Below, one piece after another: positions 1-9,241 of a stretch of 64,000 nucleotides of DNA. The stretch is taken from the NCBI GenBank assembly GCA_944321465.1, contig CALULL010000008.1:1-64000 (forward strand). Reading direction: 5' to 3'. The notes below the pieces were generated by a model. That model worked only from the letters and a program-made list of their open reading frames with translations. It made no database searches and had not been told where the DNA came from. Each line of letters starts with the position of its first letter. Position 1 is the first letter of the stretch. This DNA comes from an uncultured Bacteroides sp. Its GTDB lineage: Bacteria > Bacteroidota > Bacteroidia > Bacteroidales > Bacteroidaceae. The translations under genes were made by a program, and so were the position numbers.

Positions 1-2688
1 CTCGAAAGCGTTTTCGCCGAGCAGGGTCAGTCCGTCGGGCAGGGTGGCGGAGGCGAGGGCGGTGCATCCATTGAAAGCGTATGCGCCGATTTCTGCCAGC
101 CCGTCGGGGAAGGCGACGGAGGCGAGGGCGGTGCAACCCTCGAAAGCGTTTTCGCCGAGCCTTGTCAGCCCGGCGGGGAGGGCTATGGCAGGCAATGCGG
201 TGCATTCGGCAAAAGCTGATTGTCCCAAGCTTTGCAGGTTGTCATTCATCGTGACGCTTGTCAGGGCAGGGCAGCGGAAGAAGGCTTTCTCGTCCACGTT
301 CTGCACTCCGTCCATCGTGACGCTTGTCAGGTAATCGTTGTCGGCGAAGGCCGAAGAGCCGATGGTCTTGACGTTGGAGGGGATGGTGACAGTCTTGATG
401 CAGGTGCCATCGAACATGCTGTTGGGAATGGCCGTCACGCCGGTGCCGAAGGTGAGATTGGACAGTTCCTTGTAGGACCCCGAGTAATAATAGCTGTCTT
501 CTATGTCCCGTCCCAAGTGAAGGGTGGAGGCTTGGCTCAACGTGTAGTAGCCGCCACCCCACAGCAACGGCTGGTCGCTGTCCTCTATGCGGATGGTTCG
601 CAGGTTTTCGTTGGAGAAGGCATCGGATATCTGCATGACCGAGGCCGGGATGGTGAGTTCGGACAGCGGGCAATCGGTGAAAGCATATTCGCCTATGGTG
701 GATAGGCCGTCAGGGAAGGTGACGGACGTGAGGTCGCAGCCGTAGAAGGCGTATTGGCCTATGGCGGTGATGGTGGAGGGCAATGTCAGCGAGAGTATCT
801 CTTTGTTGTAGAATATGTAAGGCTTTACTTCTGTGCTGCCTTCGGGTATGTCGACGTGCTGCACCCGGCTTCCGTTCAAGTAGAGGGGGCCGTTGGGGAC
901 GCTGTTCAAGTCCTCGAAGTCGATGTTGCACCATGCGCCCAGGTCTTTGATGTTTATCCGATTGATGAGGCCCCCGAAGGCTCCTTCCTTTATCTTGGTG
1001 ACACCTCGGCCAATGGTGACTTCTTCTAAGTTGCGGGACAGGCCGAACCAACTTTTGCCGATTTCGGTCACCATGTCGCCTATGGTGAAGGTGCGCAGTT
1101 CGTTGTAGTTGGGAGTTTCCAGCGACTTGATGTCGCGCCCCATATAAAATGTTTGGACATTTAGGGGGAGGTAGAGATATTCCATAGGCGTAGCCGAGTC
1201 TTCTACGTTCATCTCTACGAGGTTGTCGCAGAGGTCGAAGGCGGAGCCTAACCGGTTCAGCGTGGCTGGGATGTTTACTTCCGTGAGGTCCATGCCGGAG
1301 AAGGTAAAGTTCTTCAGTTCGCTGATGTCGGAGGGAATGGTGAGGTCGTAGTTCACCATCTCTCCGTTCACGTACAGGTAGCGGGCGCAATAGAGCGGGT
1401 TGGCTTTCGCATTCTTGAAGTTTATGCGGCACCAGGCCGAGAGGTCGGACGTGTGTACCTCCTTCAGTGCGGTGCAGTCGCTGAAGGCATCCTGGTCTAT
1501 GGTGCTGAGGCTGGCAGGTATGTTGATGCTGGTGAGTGCGGTGCAGCCCTTGAAGGCTTTATCGCCTATGACGCTGAGGCTGGCAGGCAGGTTGATGCTG
1601 GTGAGTGCGGTGCAGCCGCTGAAGGCGATGTGTCCCAGCTCTTCCACATTGTCGGTCAGGGTGACGGAAGTCAGGGCGGTGCAGTTGGCGAAGATGGCAA
1701 AATCTGTTGCGGTTTTGCAATTTACCGTGGCCTCGTGCAATGCGGTCTTATTGGCGCAGGAGGAATAGAAAGCGTCTATCAGGCGGTCGCCTATGTAGAC
1801 GGTCTCCAGCGGCATGTCTTCGATGGTCGTTCCTACGCCATATTCGTTGAGCGTGAGGACAGACGTGCCGTCTTCAATCTTCAGGTCTTTAACGCCAGTA
1901 CAGCCGACGAAGGCATTGCCCTGTATGCTGTCCACGCAGGCCGGGATGCAGAGCGAGGTCAGTGCGGAGCAGTTCTCGAAGGCATACTGGCCGATGGACT
2001 TCACCTGGTTTCCCAGGTCGACAGAGGTCAGCCCCGTGCAGCCGCTGAACATGCGTTCGCCTATAGTCTGTTCCGTCTGCCCTCTGTAGACGACACTTTT
2101 CAGCGAGGTGAGCCCTTCAAAGGGCGGGTGTACGCGCAGCTTCCCGTCGTTGCGGTATTCAATCTTATAGTCAAGCGGACGCGAGATGGTGAGTGCTATG
2201 AGCGATGTGCACTTGCTGAACAGTCCGTCGTAGTCTCCTTCCGTGCCGAGCCGGATGGGCGTATCGCCCGGCTCGAAGATGACGGAGACCAGTCTGGTGC
2301 AGCTGCCGAAAGCACCGTTCTCTATCGTCGTGACGCTGGCGGGGATGCTGATTTGTTCTAAGGGACTGTATGAGAAGCCAAACTGCTTGATGGTGGTGAT
2401 GGTGTTCGGCAGGTACACGCGGCTGGCGTTACTCCTGGAGAAGGCCAGTTCCCCGATGGCGGTTACCGTGTAGCCGTTGGCTGTGGCGGGAACGGTGATT
2501 TCTCCTTCGTAGCCAAACATCTTGGCATGCATGGTGACTTCACAGGTCTTTTCTGCTTCGGAGAGGATGTTGTAATAGATGCCGTTTTCCTCGAAGTCGT
2601 AGTTCTGGTTGGCGGCCTTCGTACTGATGCCGACCCACAGTGCGGCCAGTATCAACAAGGCTTTTGGAACGATTGATGCTTTATTCAT
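1..2688 (-). CDS. BspA-like leucine-rich repeat surface protein (3' end outside window)
   Basis: Reading leftward from the ATG at 2686-2688 the frame stays open for all 896 codons to the window edge, so the C-terminus is missing here. The N-terminus (MNKASIVPKALLILAAL) looks like a signal peptide. The rest is a long series of roughly 23-residue LRR_5 (Treponema/BspA type) units with the recurring pattern GCTALTSV..P..L..IG..AF. Such proteins are exported to the surface and have been linked to host or partner binding in related species; no specific ligand can be inferred. It is the third gene of a tandem paralogue set, 23 bp behind the 2712-5498 gene, and is probably cotranscribed with it. Confidence 0.9.
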   Translation of the reverse strand, partial: MNKASIVPKALLILAALWVGISTKAANQNYDFEENGIYYNILSEAEKTCEVTMHAKMFGYEGEITVPATANGYTVTAIGELAFSRSNASRVYLPNTITTIKQFGFSYSPLEQISIPASVTTIENGAFGSCTRLVSVIFEPGDTPIRLGTEGDYDGLFSKCTSLIALTISRPLDYKIEYRNDGKLRVHPPFEGLTSLKSVVYRGQTEQTIGERMFSGCTGLTSVDLGNQVKSIGQYAFENCSALTSLCIPACVDSIQGNAFVGCTGVKDLKIEDGTSVLTLNEYGVGTTIEDMPLETVYIGDRLIDAFYSSCANKTALHEATVNCKTATDFAIFANCTALTSVTLTDNVEELGHIAFSGCTALTSINLPASLSVIGDKAFKGCTALTSINIPASLSTIDQDAFSDCTALKEVHTSDLSAWCRINFKNAKANPLYCARYLYVNGEMVNYDLTIPSDISELKNFTFSGMDLTEVNIPATLNRLGSAFDLCDNLVEMNVEDSATPMEYLYLPLNVQTFYMGRDIKSLETPNYNELRTFTIGDMVTEIGKSWFGLSRNLEEVTIGRGVTKIKEGAFGGLINRINIKDLGAWCNIDFEDLNSVPNGPLYLNGSRVQHVDIPEGSTEVKPYIFYNKEILSLTLPSTITAIGQYAFYGCDLTSVTFPDGLSTIGEYAFTDCPLSELTIPASVMQISDAFSNENLRTIRIEDSDQPLLWGGGYYTLSQASTLHLGRDIEDSYYYSGSYKELSNLTFGTGVTAIPNSMFDGTCIKTVTIPSNVKTIGSSAFADNDYLTSVTMDGVQNVDEKAFFRCPALTSVTMNDNLQSLGQSAFAECTALPAIALPAGLTRLGENAFEGCTALASVAFPDGLAEIGAYAFNGCTALASATLPDGLTLLGENAFE

Positions 2689-2711
2689 AATGGTACATTT
2701 TTAGATTTCTG

Positions 2712-5498
2712 TCAGAATGCTATTTTTTTTGTTTGTCCAGCTGCGCGGACTATGTACAGCCCGCGTCCGGGCAGGGCCACGCTGGTAGCCGTGCCTTGGT
2801 AGAGGAGCGCGCCGTTGGCGGTATAGACCTCTGCGGGTGTTCCTTCGGGAAGTCCGTCGATGCGCAGCATGCCTCCGTCGGTGCTGAGGCTGAGGCCGCC
2901 GGGCTGGCGCGTGTCATCGGCTATGCCTATGGGTGTGCCTATCTCAAGGATGCGGAAGAAGTCTTCCCAGACGATAGCCGAACGATATGCATCCACCGCC
3001 CCGACTGGCACGTAGAGCACAATGCTGTCGGCGCGGTTGGGAAAGGCGGACTCGTATGTCAGTGGTGGATTAGGATTTGTGGATGTGACGGTATGCAGTG
3101 CTTCGCAGTTTTCAAAGGCTCTTTCTTCTATGATGCGTATGCTTTCGGGCAAAATGACTTCGACAGCCGACGTGCATCCGCTGAAGGCTTCATGAGGAAT
3201 TATCGGCAGGCTGCCGTTCACGGTTATCCGATGGGCGTTGCTACAGCCTTCGAATGCACCTTCTTCCATCTCTGTCAGGCTTCTGGGTGTGAGGATTTCC
3301 GTCAGTCCGGTGCATCCGCTGAAGGCTTCTCTGCCGATGCTTGCCACTTGGAAGGGCAGGGGGATGTCTGTCAGCCCCGTGCAGTTCTTGAAGGCAGCTT
3401 CGCCTATGGTGGTGAGGGTGCTTGGCAGCTTGACATTTGTCAAGGTCTCGCAGTGCTCAAGCAACTTGTGGGGAATGGTCGTTACGCCTTCTCCAAACTC
3501 TACGCTTCTAATCTTATGCTCATGAAACGGTACGTCAAAGTAGTCCAAGTTACGATAGATGACCAGCTCTTCCAGCGGACAAAAGATGAACGGCTCATAG
3601 CCCAGTGTCAGTGTCTCGTCGACATAGCCATAGAAGGTGACCTTGCGTAGCGAGGTGCACGAGGCGAAGGCATTGTCTCCCAGCGTGGTCAAATTTCTGG
3701 GAATGGCGACTTCGGTCAGCGCGGTGCAGCCTCGGAAAGCTCCTAACTCTATGGTCTCCGGGGCATCTCCCAGATTGATGTCCGTCAGTGCGGTGCAGTC
3801 GCGGAAAGCGAATTGGCCGACGCGCTTGACATTGACGTTCAAAGAGCGGAGGGCTGTACAACCTCGGAAGGCATTGTCGTTTATGAAGTCAAGTGTTGTG
3901 GACGGGCCGAATGTCAGGCTGGCCAGCGCGGTGCAGCCCTCAAAGGCCGATTGGCCGATACCTTGCAGGTTATAGCCAGGGAAGTGGATGGCTTCCAGTG
4001 CGGTGCAGCCCCGGAAGGCGTAGTCGAGCACCCTTTTGGTGGCATTGGTGAGGTTGACTTGGGTGAGCGCGGTACAACCGTCGAAAGCATTGTAGTAGAT
4101 GTCTTCTAGGCCGAACCCCGACTCGTCGCGCACCGATGTGACGGTCGTCAGGCTGTCGCACCCGGCAAAGGCACCTCGTTGGATGGTTGTCAGGCTTCCG
4201 GGCAGGGTGATTGTCTTCAGATGGTGGTTGTCGGCAAACAGCCCTTCGGGTATTTCCTTGAAGTATTTCCCGAAGCTAACATCGGCCAATGTCTTGAACA
4301 GGTCGCCCGGCAGTTCCTCGAATGTCCGCCCGAGGTAGAGCGTCGTGACCGGGATGCCGCCTTCGGTGATGAAACTGAGGTCGAGTGGTGTTTCGCCGTC
4401 GGCCAGTCGCAGGGTGCGGAGGTTGGTGCAGCCTTTGAAGGCCATTGTTTCGATTTTGTCCACGCTGGCGGGAATGGTGATTTCCTCCAAGGCCGTGCAA
4501 CCGTTGAAAGTGTAGCTTTTGATTTCCGTCAGTTGCTCGCTAAGGGTGACATTGTGTAGCGAGACGCATCCTGCGAAGGCATTAGAGCCGATGCTGTTTG
4601 CATAATGCAGGTCGACGCTCTTCAGCATGTCGCACCCGGAAAAAGCATATTCGCCAATACTGCTCACGTCGGCGATGTGGGCGTTCTCCAGGTTTTCGGC
4701 ACTGGAGAAGAAGCTCTTAGGTATGTGCTTCATGTAGTAGCCCGCCTGAAAGGATTTCAAGCGGTTGAACCACGGGTGGCCGGAGTTTCCAGGCAATTCT
4801 GCTTGCCGCCCGAAGTAGAGCGAGTCTATGGGGCTGTCTTTGAAGCAGAACGGCTCGACGATGAGGGGCGTGTAATAATTCTGTATGTCTGCCAGCCGCA
4901 GCTTGGGGCAGCGGGCGAAGTACTCCTCGCGCAGCGTGTCGGCATGGCTGGTTATGTACAGTTCTTGCAGTGCGGGCATGTCTGTGAAGCCGTATTCCGT
5001 CACGTTGCGCCCCAGGTAGAGCTTTTCGAGTTGTTCCAACTGTGGCAGGTCGTCGTAGTGCGTGGATATTGTCAGCGGCCCGGCCTTTTCGTTGCCTTGC
5101 AGTTCCAGCGTTTTCAGGCAGGGGAAAGCATTCCATCCGATACGCGTTACCGTGTAGGGGACACTGACCGAGTCGAGTGCCGTGCATCCGGCAAAGGCTT
5201 CCGAACCGATGCTTGTGATTGAGGTGGGGATGCTCACGGAGTGCAGGTTGGCACAGTCGCGAAAGGCACCGGAGCCGATGCCTGTGACGAGGTAACTGCG
5301 TTGGTTGTGTGATAAACCTGCCGGTATCACGAAGTCGCCTTCGTAGGTTCCGCCCGATGTGATTTCGCAGGTCCATCTGTTCCCTTCCTTGGAGAGTATG
5401 TTGTACGTCACGCCGTCTTCTGTGAACTTCTGGGCTTGTGCGCCGACGGTAGCAGTCAGCAGTGTTGCAATGGCAAGGATATGTTTAAGAGCTTTCAT
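2712..5498 (-). CDS. BspA-like LRR protein with C-terminal sorting-type domain
   Basis: 928 residues. Signal peptide at the N-terminus (MKALKHILAIATLLTATVGAQA), then tandem LRR_5 units (SIGSEAFAGCTALDSVSVP and similar) to about residue 850. The last ~70 residues form a beta-rich tail (EVYTANGALLYQGTATSV, then RGLYIVRAAGQ) resembling the type A sorting domain recognised by type IX secretion systems; that assignment is by resemblance only. The tail is nearly the same as that of the neighbouring 5542-8061 gene, while the LRR bodies differ. Lies 43 bp downstream of that gene and 23 bp upstream of the partial LRR gene, suggesting a three-gene transcript. Confidence 0.93.
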   Translation of the reverse strand: MKALKHILAIATLLTATVGAQAQKFTEDGVTYNILSKEGNRWTCEITSGGTYEGDFVIPAGLSHNQRSYLVTGIGSGAFRDCANLHSVSIPTSITSIGSEAFAGCTALDSVSVPYTVTRIGWNAFPCLKTLELQGNEKAGPLTISTHYDDLPQLEQLEKLYLGRNVTEYGFTDMPALQELYITSHADTLREEYFARCPKLRLADIQNYYTPLIVEPFCFKDSPIDSLYFGRQAELPGNSGHPWFNRLKSFQAGYYMKHIPKSFFSSAENLENAHIADVSSIGEYAFSGCDMLKSVDLHYANSIGSNAFAGCVSLHNVTLSEQLTEIKSYTFNGCTALEEITIPASVDKIETMAFKGCTNLRTLRLADGETPLDLSFITEGGIPVTTLYLGRTFEELPGDLFKTLADVSFGKYFKEIPEGLFADNHHLKTITLPGSLTTIQRGAFAGCDSLTTVTSVRDESGFGLEDIYYNAFDGCTALTQVNLTNATKRVLDYAFRGCTALEAIHFPGYNLQGIGQSAFEGCTALASLTFGPSTTLDFINDNAFRGCTALRSLNVNVKRVGQFAFRDCTALTDINLGDAPETIELGAFRGCTALTEVAIPRNLTTLGDNAFASCTSLRKVTFYGYVDETLTLGYEPFIFCPLEELVIYRNLDYFDVPFHEHKIRSVEFGEGVTTIPHKLLEHCETLTNVKLPSTLTTIGEAAFKNCTGLTDIPLPFQVASIGREAFSGCTGLTEILTPRSLTEMEEGAFEGCSNAHRITVNGSLPIIPHEAFSGCTSAVEVILPESIRIIEERAFENCEALHTVTSTNPNPPLTYESAFPNRADSIVLYVPVGAVDAYRSAIVWEDFFRILEIGTPIGIADDTRQPGGLSLSTDGGMLRIDGLPEGTPAEVYTANGALLYQGTATSVALPGRGLYIVRAAGQTKKIAF

Positions 5499-5541
5499 GT
5501 CTTTGTTCTCTATGCTTTTTGACAGATAGGTTATGCTTGTG

Positions 5542-8061
5542 TCACAGTACAGTCTTGGCTGTTTGTCCTGCCGCGCGGACTATGTACAACCCGCGTCCGG
5601 GCAGGGTCACGTCGGTGGCTGTGCCTTGGTAGAGTAGCGCGCCGTTGGCGGAATAGACTTCGACGAGCGTGCCTTGTGGCAGGCCGTCGATGCGTAGCAT
5701 GTTTCCGTCGGTGCTGAGGCTGAGGCCGCCGGGCGTGGTGGCTTCGTCGTTGATGCCGGTGCCTGCGCCTGGGTCGACAATGTTGTCAAAGTCCTTCCAT
5801 CCGTAGGCTTCACGGTAGGCAGAGCCTGAACCTTCGGCTACGTTGAGTGTGGCCGTGGCCAGGACGGTGCTGTCCCATACGTTATATTCGAGCGTGGGCG
5901 GAACGGGGTTGTAAGAATAGACCTCGGTGATGTATCCGGCATTGGCAAAGGCTTCCGAACCGATGAAGCTTACGCTGCTGCCCAGTGTCACGCTTCTCAG
6001 CGAACGGCAATTGAAGAAGGCTCCGTTGCCTATGGTCTGTGCGGCATCTCCTACGACGATGGAGGACAGCGTTTCGCAGCCGTCGAAGGCATGGTTGCCT
6101 ATGCTTTGCAGGCTGGAGGGAAGCTCTATGACGGAAAGCAGCCTACAGCCTTGGAAGGCGGACTCGGCAATGTCTGTCGTGGCGTTTTCTGTGTCCCAGA
6201 TTACTTCGGAGAGAAATGTGCATCCTGCGAAAGCGTAGGCCGGCACTTCACGCAGGTCGCGGGGCAGGGTGATGCTGCTCAGCTTCTCACAAGAACTGAA
6301 TACGCCTCGGCCCATGCTGCCGACCGTTTGCGGCAGACTGACGCTTGTCAGTGCGTCGCAATTGGTAAAGGCTCCTTCGCCGATGGCGGTCAGGCCGTCA
6401 GTAAGCGTGATGTCCGTCAGTGCGGGGCAGTCGGCGAGCAGGCCTGCCGGGATGCTTTTCAGTTGCTCGTTCGTGGAGAAGACCTTCAGGCTCTGTTGTC
6501 CGCTGAAGGGCGATGTTTTGCCATAGGTTACCTCACGGCACAGGGTCAGCCGCTCCAGCGATTGGGTATTGCTGCCCAGCAACGATGACGGCAGGCTAAG
6601 TGCTGTTGGGGCATACTTTATGTTCACTTCGCACAGCGCGGTGCACTCGGCCAAAGCATCCGTGCCGATGCTTGTGATGCCACTCTCTATGTTGAGAGAG
6701 GACAGCGAGGTGCACGCTTCGAAGGCTTTGTCGCCGATGCTGGTCACACCTTCGCCCAGGCTGAGGCTTGTCAGGGAAGTGGCACCATAGAATGCTCTGT
6801 CGCCTATGGTGCCGCTCTTGATGTACAGCTCCTTCAGGCCCCCACAGCTGCTGAAGGCCGAATTGTCTATGTCCACATGGCCATTAAGCCCCAGAGTGAT
6901 ACTCTCCAGTGATCCGCATCCGCTGAATGCCTGGTTCCCGATGGACGTTATGTGCTCGAAGCTGAAGGAATTCAATGAACTGCACCCGCTGAAGGCGGAG
7001 GCAGGGATTTCCCTTAGTTCTTTCGTGCGGACTACGCTTATCGCTTTGCAATCAAGAAAAGCACGTTCGCCGATGCTTTCTATGTCGTCTGGCAACTCCA
7101 CGGCCTTTAGCTTCTGGCAGTTGTAGAAAGCGTATTCGTCAATGTGGCGGATGCGCGAAGAAAACTGTATTTCCTCCAGTCCGATGCAATCTTGGAAGGC
7201 TTTTGCACCTATTTCTATGACGCTCTCGGCCATCGTCAGGGAGCGCATCTGCTCGTACCCCTTGAAATGTATTCCTATGCGGTTGACACCCATCGGTATC
7301 TCCACGTCGGTCAACGGCTCGCCGTTGAGGTAGAGATAGCCTCCGGCGGTGCACGACACGGGGTTGGAGTTTTCGCTGCCAAACTCTACGTTGCACCACG
7401 CTGCTATGTCGCTGATGTGGACGTTGCGCGGTACTTTGTAGTCGTATATCGAGAAGGCTCCTGCGTCGATGATTTTCAGCGTGGGCGGCAGGGTGATGTC
7501 CTTCAGGGACTCGCAGCCTTCGAAGGCTCCCATGCCTATGTGCGAGAGGCTGCCTCCCAGCTCGACGCTTTCCAGCGAACGGGCGTTAAGGAACAGGCGT
7601 ACTTGATACTCTTTGCCAAAATCGAGGTGGCAGTCGCGTCCTACATAGGCTTTGCGCAAGGGCTTTTCCCGGAACGGGGCAGCACCATCCCACACCAGTG
7701 GCTTGTCGCTGTCCTCGAAGCGTATTTCTTCCAGCTTGTCGCAGTGGGTGAAGACGAGAGACATGATTTCCTCTATGGTACCGGGGATGCTGAGCGAGGT
7801 GATGTTGTTGTAGGCGTCGATGGCATCCAGGTTGATTTCGGTCACAGTGTAGGTGATGCCTTCGTAGGTTACCGTCTCGGGGATGACGACTGCGCCGTCT
7901 GCCAGTATCCGGTCCACGTCGCAGGTCTTGGGATTCGACTGGTTGCTGAACCCGCTGTACCTGATGCCGTCTACTTCGAAACTATCCGCCCGGGCGCAGA
8001 GGGTGGTTGCCATCAGGACGGTTATTACTGCAATGAGTTTGTGCGTGATGTTGTGTTTCAT
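5542..8061 (-). CDS. BspA-like LRR protein with C-terminal sorting-type domain
   Basis: 839 residues, first gene of the three-gene LRR set. Signal peptide (MKHNITHKLIAVITVLMATT...), LRR_5 repeats of the form IGDKAFEACTSLSSLNIESG through most of the length, and a C-terminal tail (EVYSANGALLYQGTATDV, GRGLYIVRAAGQ) like that of the next gene and similar to type IX sorting domains. Expected to be a cell-surface or secreted adhesin-like protein. Upstream, on the same strand, lie a palindromic dispersed element (8216-8395) and the promoter-bearing element at 8403-8881, so a long leader RNA is possible. Confidence 0.93.
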   Translation of the reverse strand: MKHNITHKLIAVITVLMATTLCARADSFEVDGIRYSGFSNQSNPKTCDVDRILADGAVVIPETVTYEGITYTVTEINLDAIDAYNNITSLSIPGTIEEIMSLVFTHCDKLEEIRFEDSDKPLVWDGAAPFREKPLRKAYVGRDCHLDFGKEYQVRLFLNARSLESVELGGSLSHIGMGAFEGCESLKDITLPPTLKIIDAGAFSIYDYKVPRNVHISDIAAWCNVEFGSENSNPVSCTAGGYLYLNGEPLTDVEIPMGVNRIGIHFKGYEQMRSLTMAESVIEIGAKAFQDCIGLEEIQFSSRIRHIDEYAFYNCQKLKAVELPDDIESIGERAFLDCKAISVVRTKELREIPASAFSGCSSLNSFSFEHITSIGNQAFSGCGSLESITLGLNGHVDIDNSAFSSCGGLKELYIKSGTIGDRAFYGATSLTSLSLGEGVTSIGDKAFEACTSLSSLNIESGITSIGTDALAECTALCEVNIKYAPTALSLPSSLLGSNTQSLERLTLCREVTYGKTSPFSGQQSLKVFSTNEQLKSIPAGLLADCPALTDITLTDGLTAIGEGAFTNCDALTSVSLPQTVGSMGRGVFSSCEKLSSITLPRDLREVPAYAFAGCTFLSEVIWDTENATTDIAESAFQGCRLLSVIELPSSLQSIGNHAFDGCETLSSIVVGDAAQTIGNGAFFNCRSLRSVTLGSSVSFIGSEAFANAGYITEVYSYNPVPPTLEYNVWDSTVLATATLNVAEGSGSAYREAYGWKDFDNIVDPGAGTGINDEATTPGGLSLSTDGNMLRIDGLPQGTLVEVYSANGALLYQGTATDVTLPGRGLYIVRAAGQTAKTVL

Positions 8062-8215
8062 TTGTTGCTTTTTTTTATGGATTGTTTGTTAAAGGCAAAA
8101 GAGAAGCCGTTCTCCGCTCTTGTGGCTTAGCGGAAAAGGCGGGGAGAGGAGGTCGCATGCCTGTCTTGGTTCGTATGGAGATATTTATGCTTCATCTCGT
8201 GGGTGCTTTGCTTAT

Positions 8216-8395
8216 CCCAAATCGGTCGTCAGCCGTCGTGTGTGTGCCCGATAGTCTTTCTCCGGCTTTCCAAGCTCTTTCGTCCTGTTTGTCGGCTCCA
8301 GCTTGCCGCTTTGCCCGCTACGCCTTCGGCAAAGGCGGCAGCCAGTCTGCATGGCAGCAGGACGAGATCGCTTTGGACTCCAATGGCCGGTTGGG
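8216..8395 (-). repeat. Palindromic dispersed element, copy 1 (MITE-like)
   Basis: About 180 bp, starting CCCAAATCGGTCGTCAG and ending with a matching inverted end (CAATGGCCGGTTGGG). The internal arm containing AGTCCAAAGCG is at the right, so this copy is reversed relative to those at 10818, 33311 and 34018. The two halves pair imperfectly along their whole length. It sits between the LRR gene start and the 8403-8881 element. Confidence 0.85.
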
Positions 8396-8402
8396 ATTGA
8401 CA

Positions 8403-8881
8403 GGTTGATATTCTGCGGAAATAGAGCCATGCTCCCATCTGCCACACGGGGACGGGAGCGGCGGAACGGGCAACGGCGGAATGCGGGTATGCAACACCCC
8501 GCCACGCACCGCAAGGGTGCAGTGCGCCGTCAGAAGAACAAGTAGCAGTAAGCCTGCACGGCCGCAGGCAAAAGATGGAAACAGACATCCTCATCTTTCC
8601 TTTGAATAATTACTTTCCTCCACATGGACAAGCACCTAGTTGCCAACAACCGGGAACTGCCGCCGGGCGGACTTTCATTATTCTGCAAGACGGGACGCAG
8701 ACATGTTTTTCATTTGTTTTACCACGGAGAAGAGCCGTCCCATTACTTTCAGCCCGGCGGCAACGCCGATGCCGAATTGCCAAGGTAATGTAATCTCCGT
8801 TCGGAAGCACCCGGGCCTCCGATTTGCACGGCAAAGATACGAAATATTTATTTGACGGTACTTCTTTGTGCTAAAAAAGAG
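8403..8881 (-). repeat. Large duplicated structured element, copy A (candidate ncRNA or leader)
   Basis: The reverse complement matches 30236-30700. The promoter-proximal ~235 bp differ by about one base; the distal part has diverged but keeps GC-rich hairpin blocks such as GCCTGC/GCAGGC and GCACC/GGTGC. A TATCTTTG -7 box (8832-8839, minus) lies just inside the conserved end. In both copies the box points toward a downstream gene for an exported protein. No reading frame is convincing. A ~400-nt structured RNA or long 5' leader is the simplest explanation; no known RNA family was recognised. Confidence 0.8.
8832..8839 (-). promoter_or_regulatory. Bacteroidetes -7 box TATCTTTG of element A
   Basis: TATCTTTG on the minus strand fits the Bacteroidetes consensus TAnnTTTG. 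The same box occupies the same place in copy B. No good -33 TTTG is seen 19-20 bp upstream. Confidence 0.6.
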
Positions 8882-8902
8882 CGAACAGACGTGAAGTCGG
8901 GT

Positions 8903-9056
8903 GCTTGGCTCGGGTGGCGCGAGGGCTTTCCCGTGCCCCCGCGCCACCCTACCTTTGCCCGCCCGCTGGCAGACTTGTGCCCGGCAGGGGGTATGCCTGT
9001 ACCCGCCCGGGGGCGAAGGTGCACCCGGTGCGGGGCGAAATATGTGGCGCACGGGC
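8903..9056. repeat. 22-bp dyad repeat array, locus 1 (7 units)
   Basis: Units of exactly 22 bp starting at 8903 and ending at 9056; the best are 8969-8990, 8991-9012 and 9013-9034, with the pattern GC-(A)-CTTGTGCCC followed by GGCAGGGG. The array fills the space between element A and the cysS promoter. Same unit as in eight other intergenic loci of this window. Confidence 0.75.
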
Positions 9057-9079
9057 ATACTACTTACGCAGGAAATGCG

Positions 9080-9087
9080 TATCTTTG
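9080..9087 (+). promoter_or_regulatory. -7 box TATCTTTG, probable cysS promoter
   Basis: Matches TAnnTTTG, about 155 bp before the cysS ATG and immediately after the 22-bp array. No clear -33 element. Confidence 0.5.
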
Positions 9088-9241
9088 AACCCTCGTTCGT
9101 CGGGGCGGCAAGGCCGTGCGCTTGCGTCGGGGCAATCCCGGGCGGCAGCGGGTGCGGCTGTAGCTCCGACATTAACCGTCCCGTCGCCTCTCTTCCCGCT
9201 GTGGAAAATAGGCAGGGGCACAACACCTATACGATTGCCTT

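Noticed and set aside
8610-8834. A 74-codon frame in element A with a matching frame (MPCKSEARVLPNGDYITLA...) in element B
   Set aside because: The match follows from DNA identity; a second frame is equally kept in both copies, and differences near the 3' end do not favour synonymous changes.
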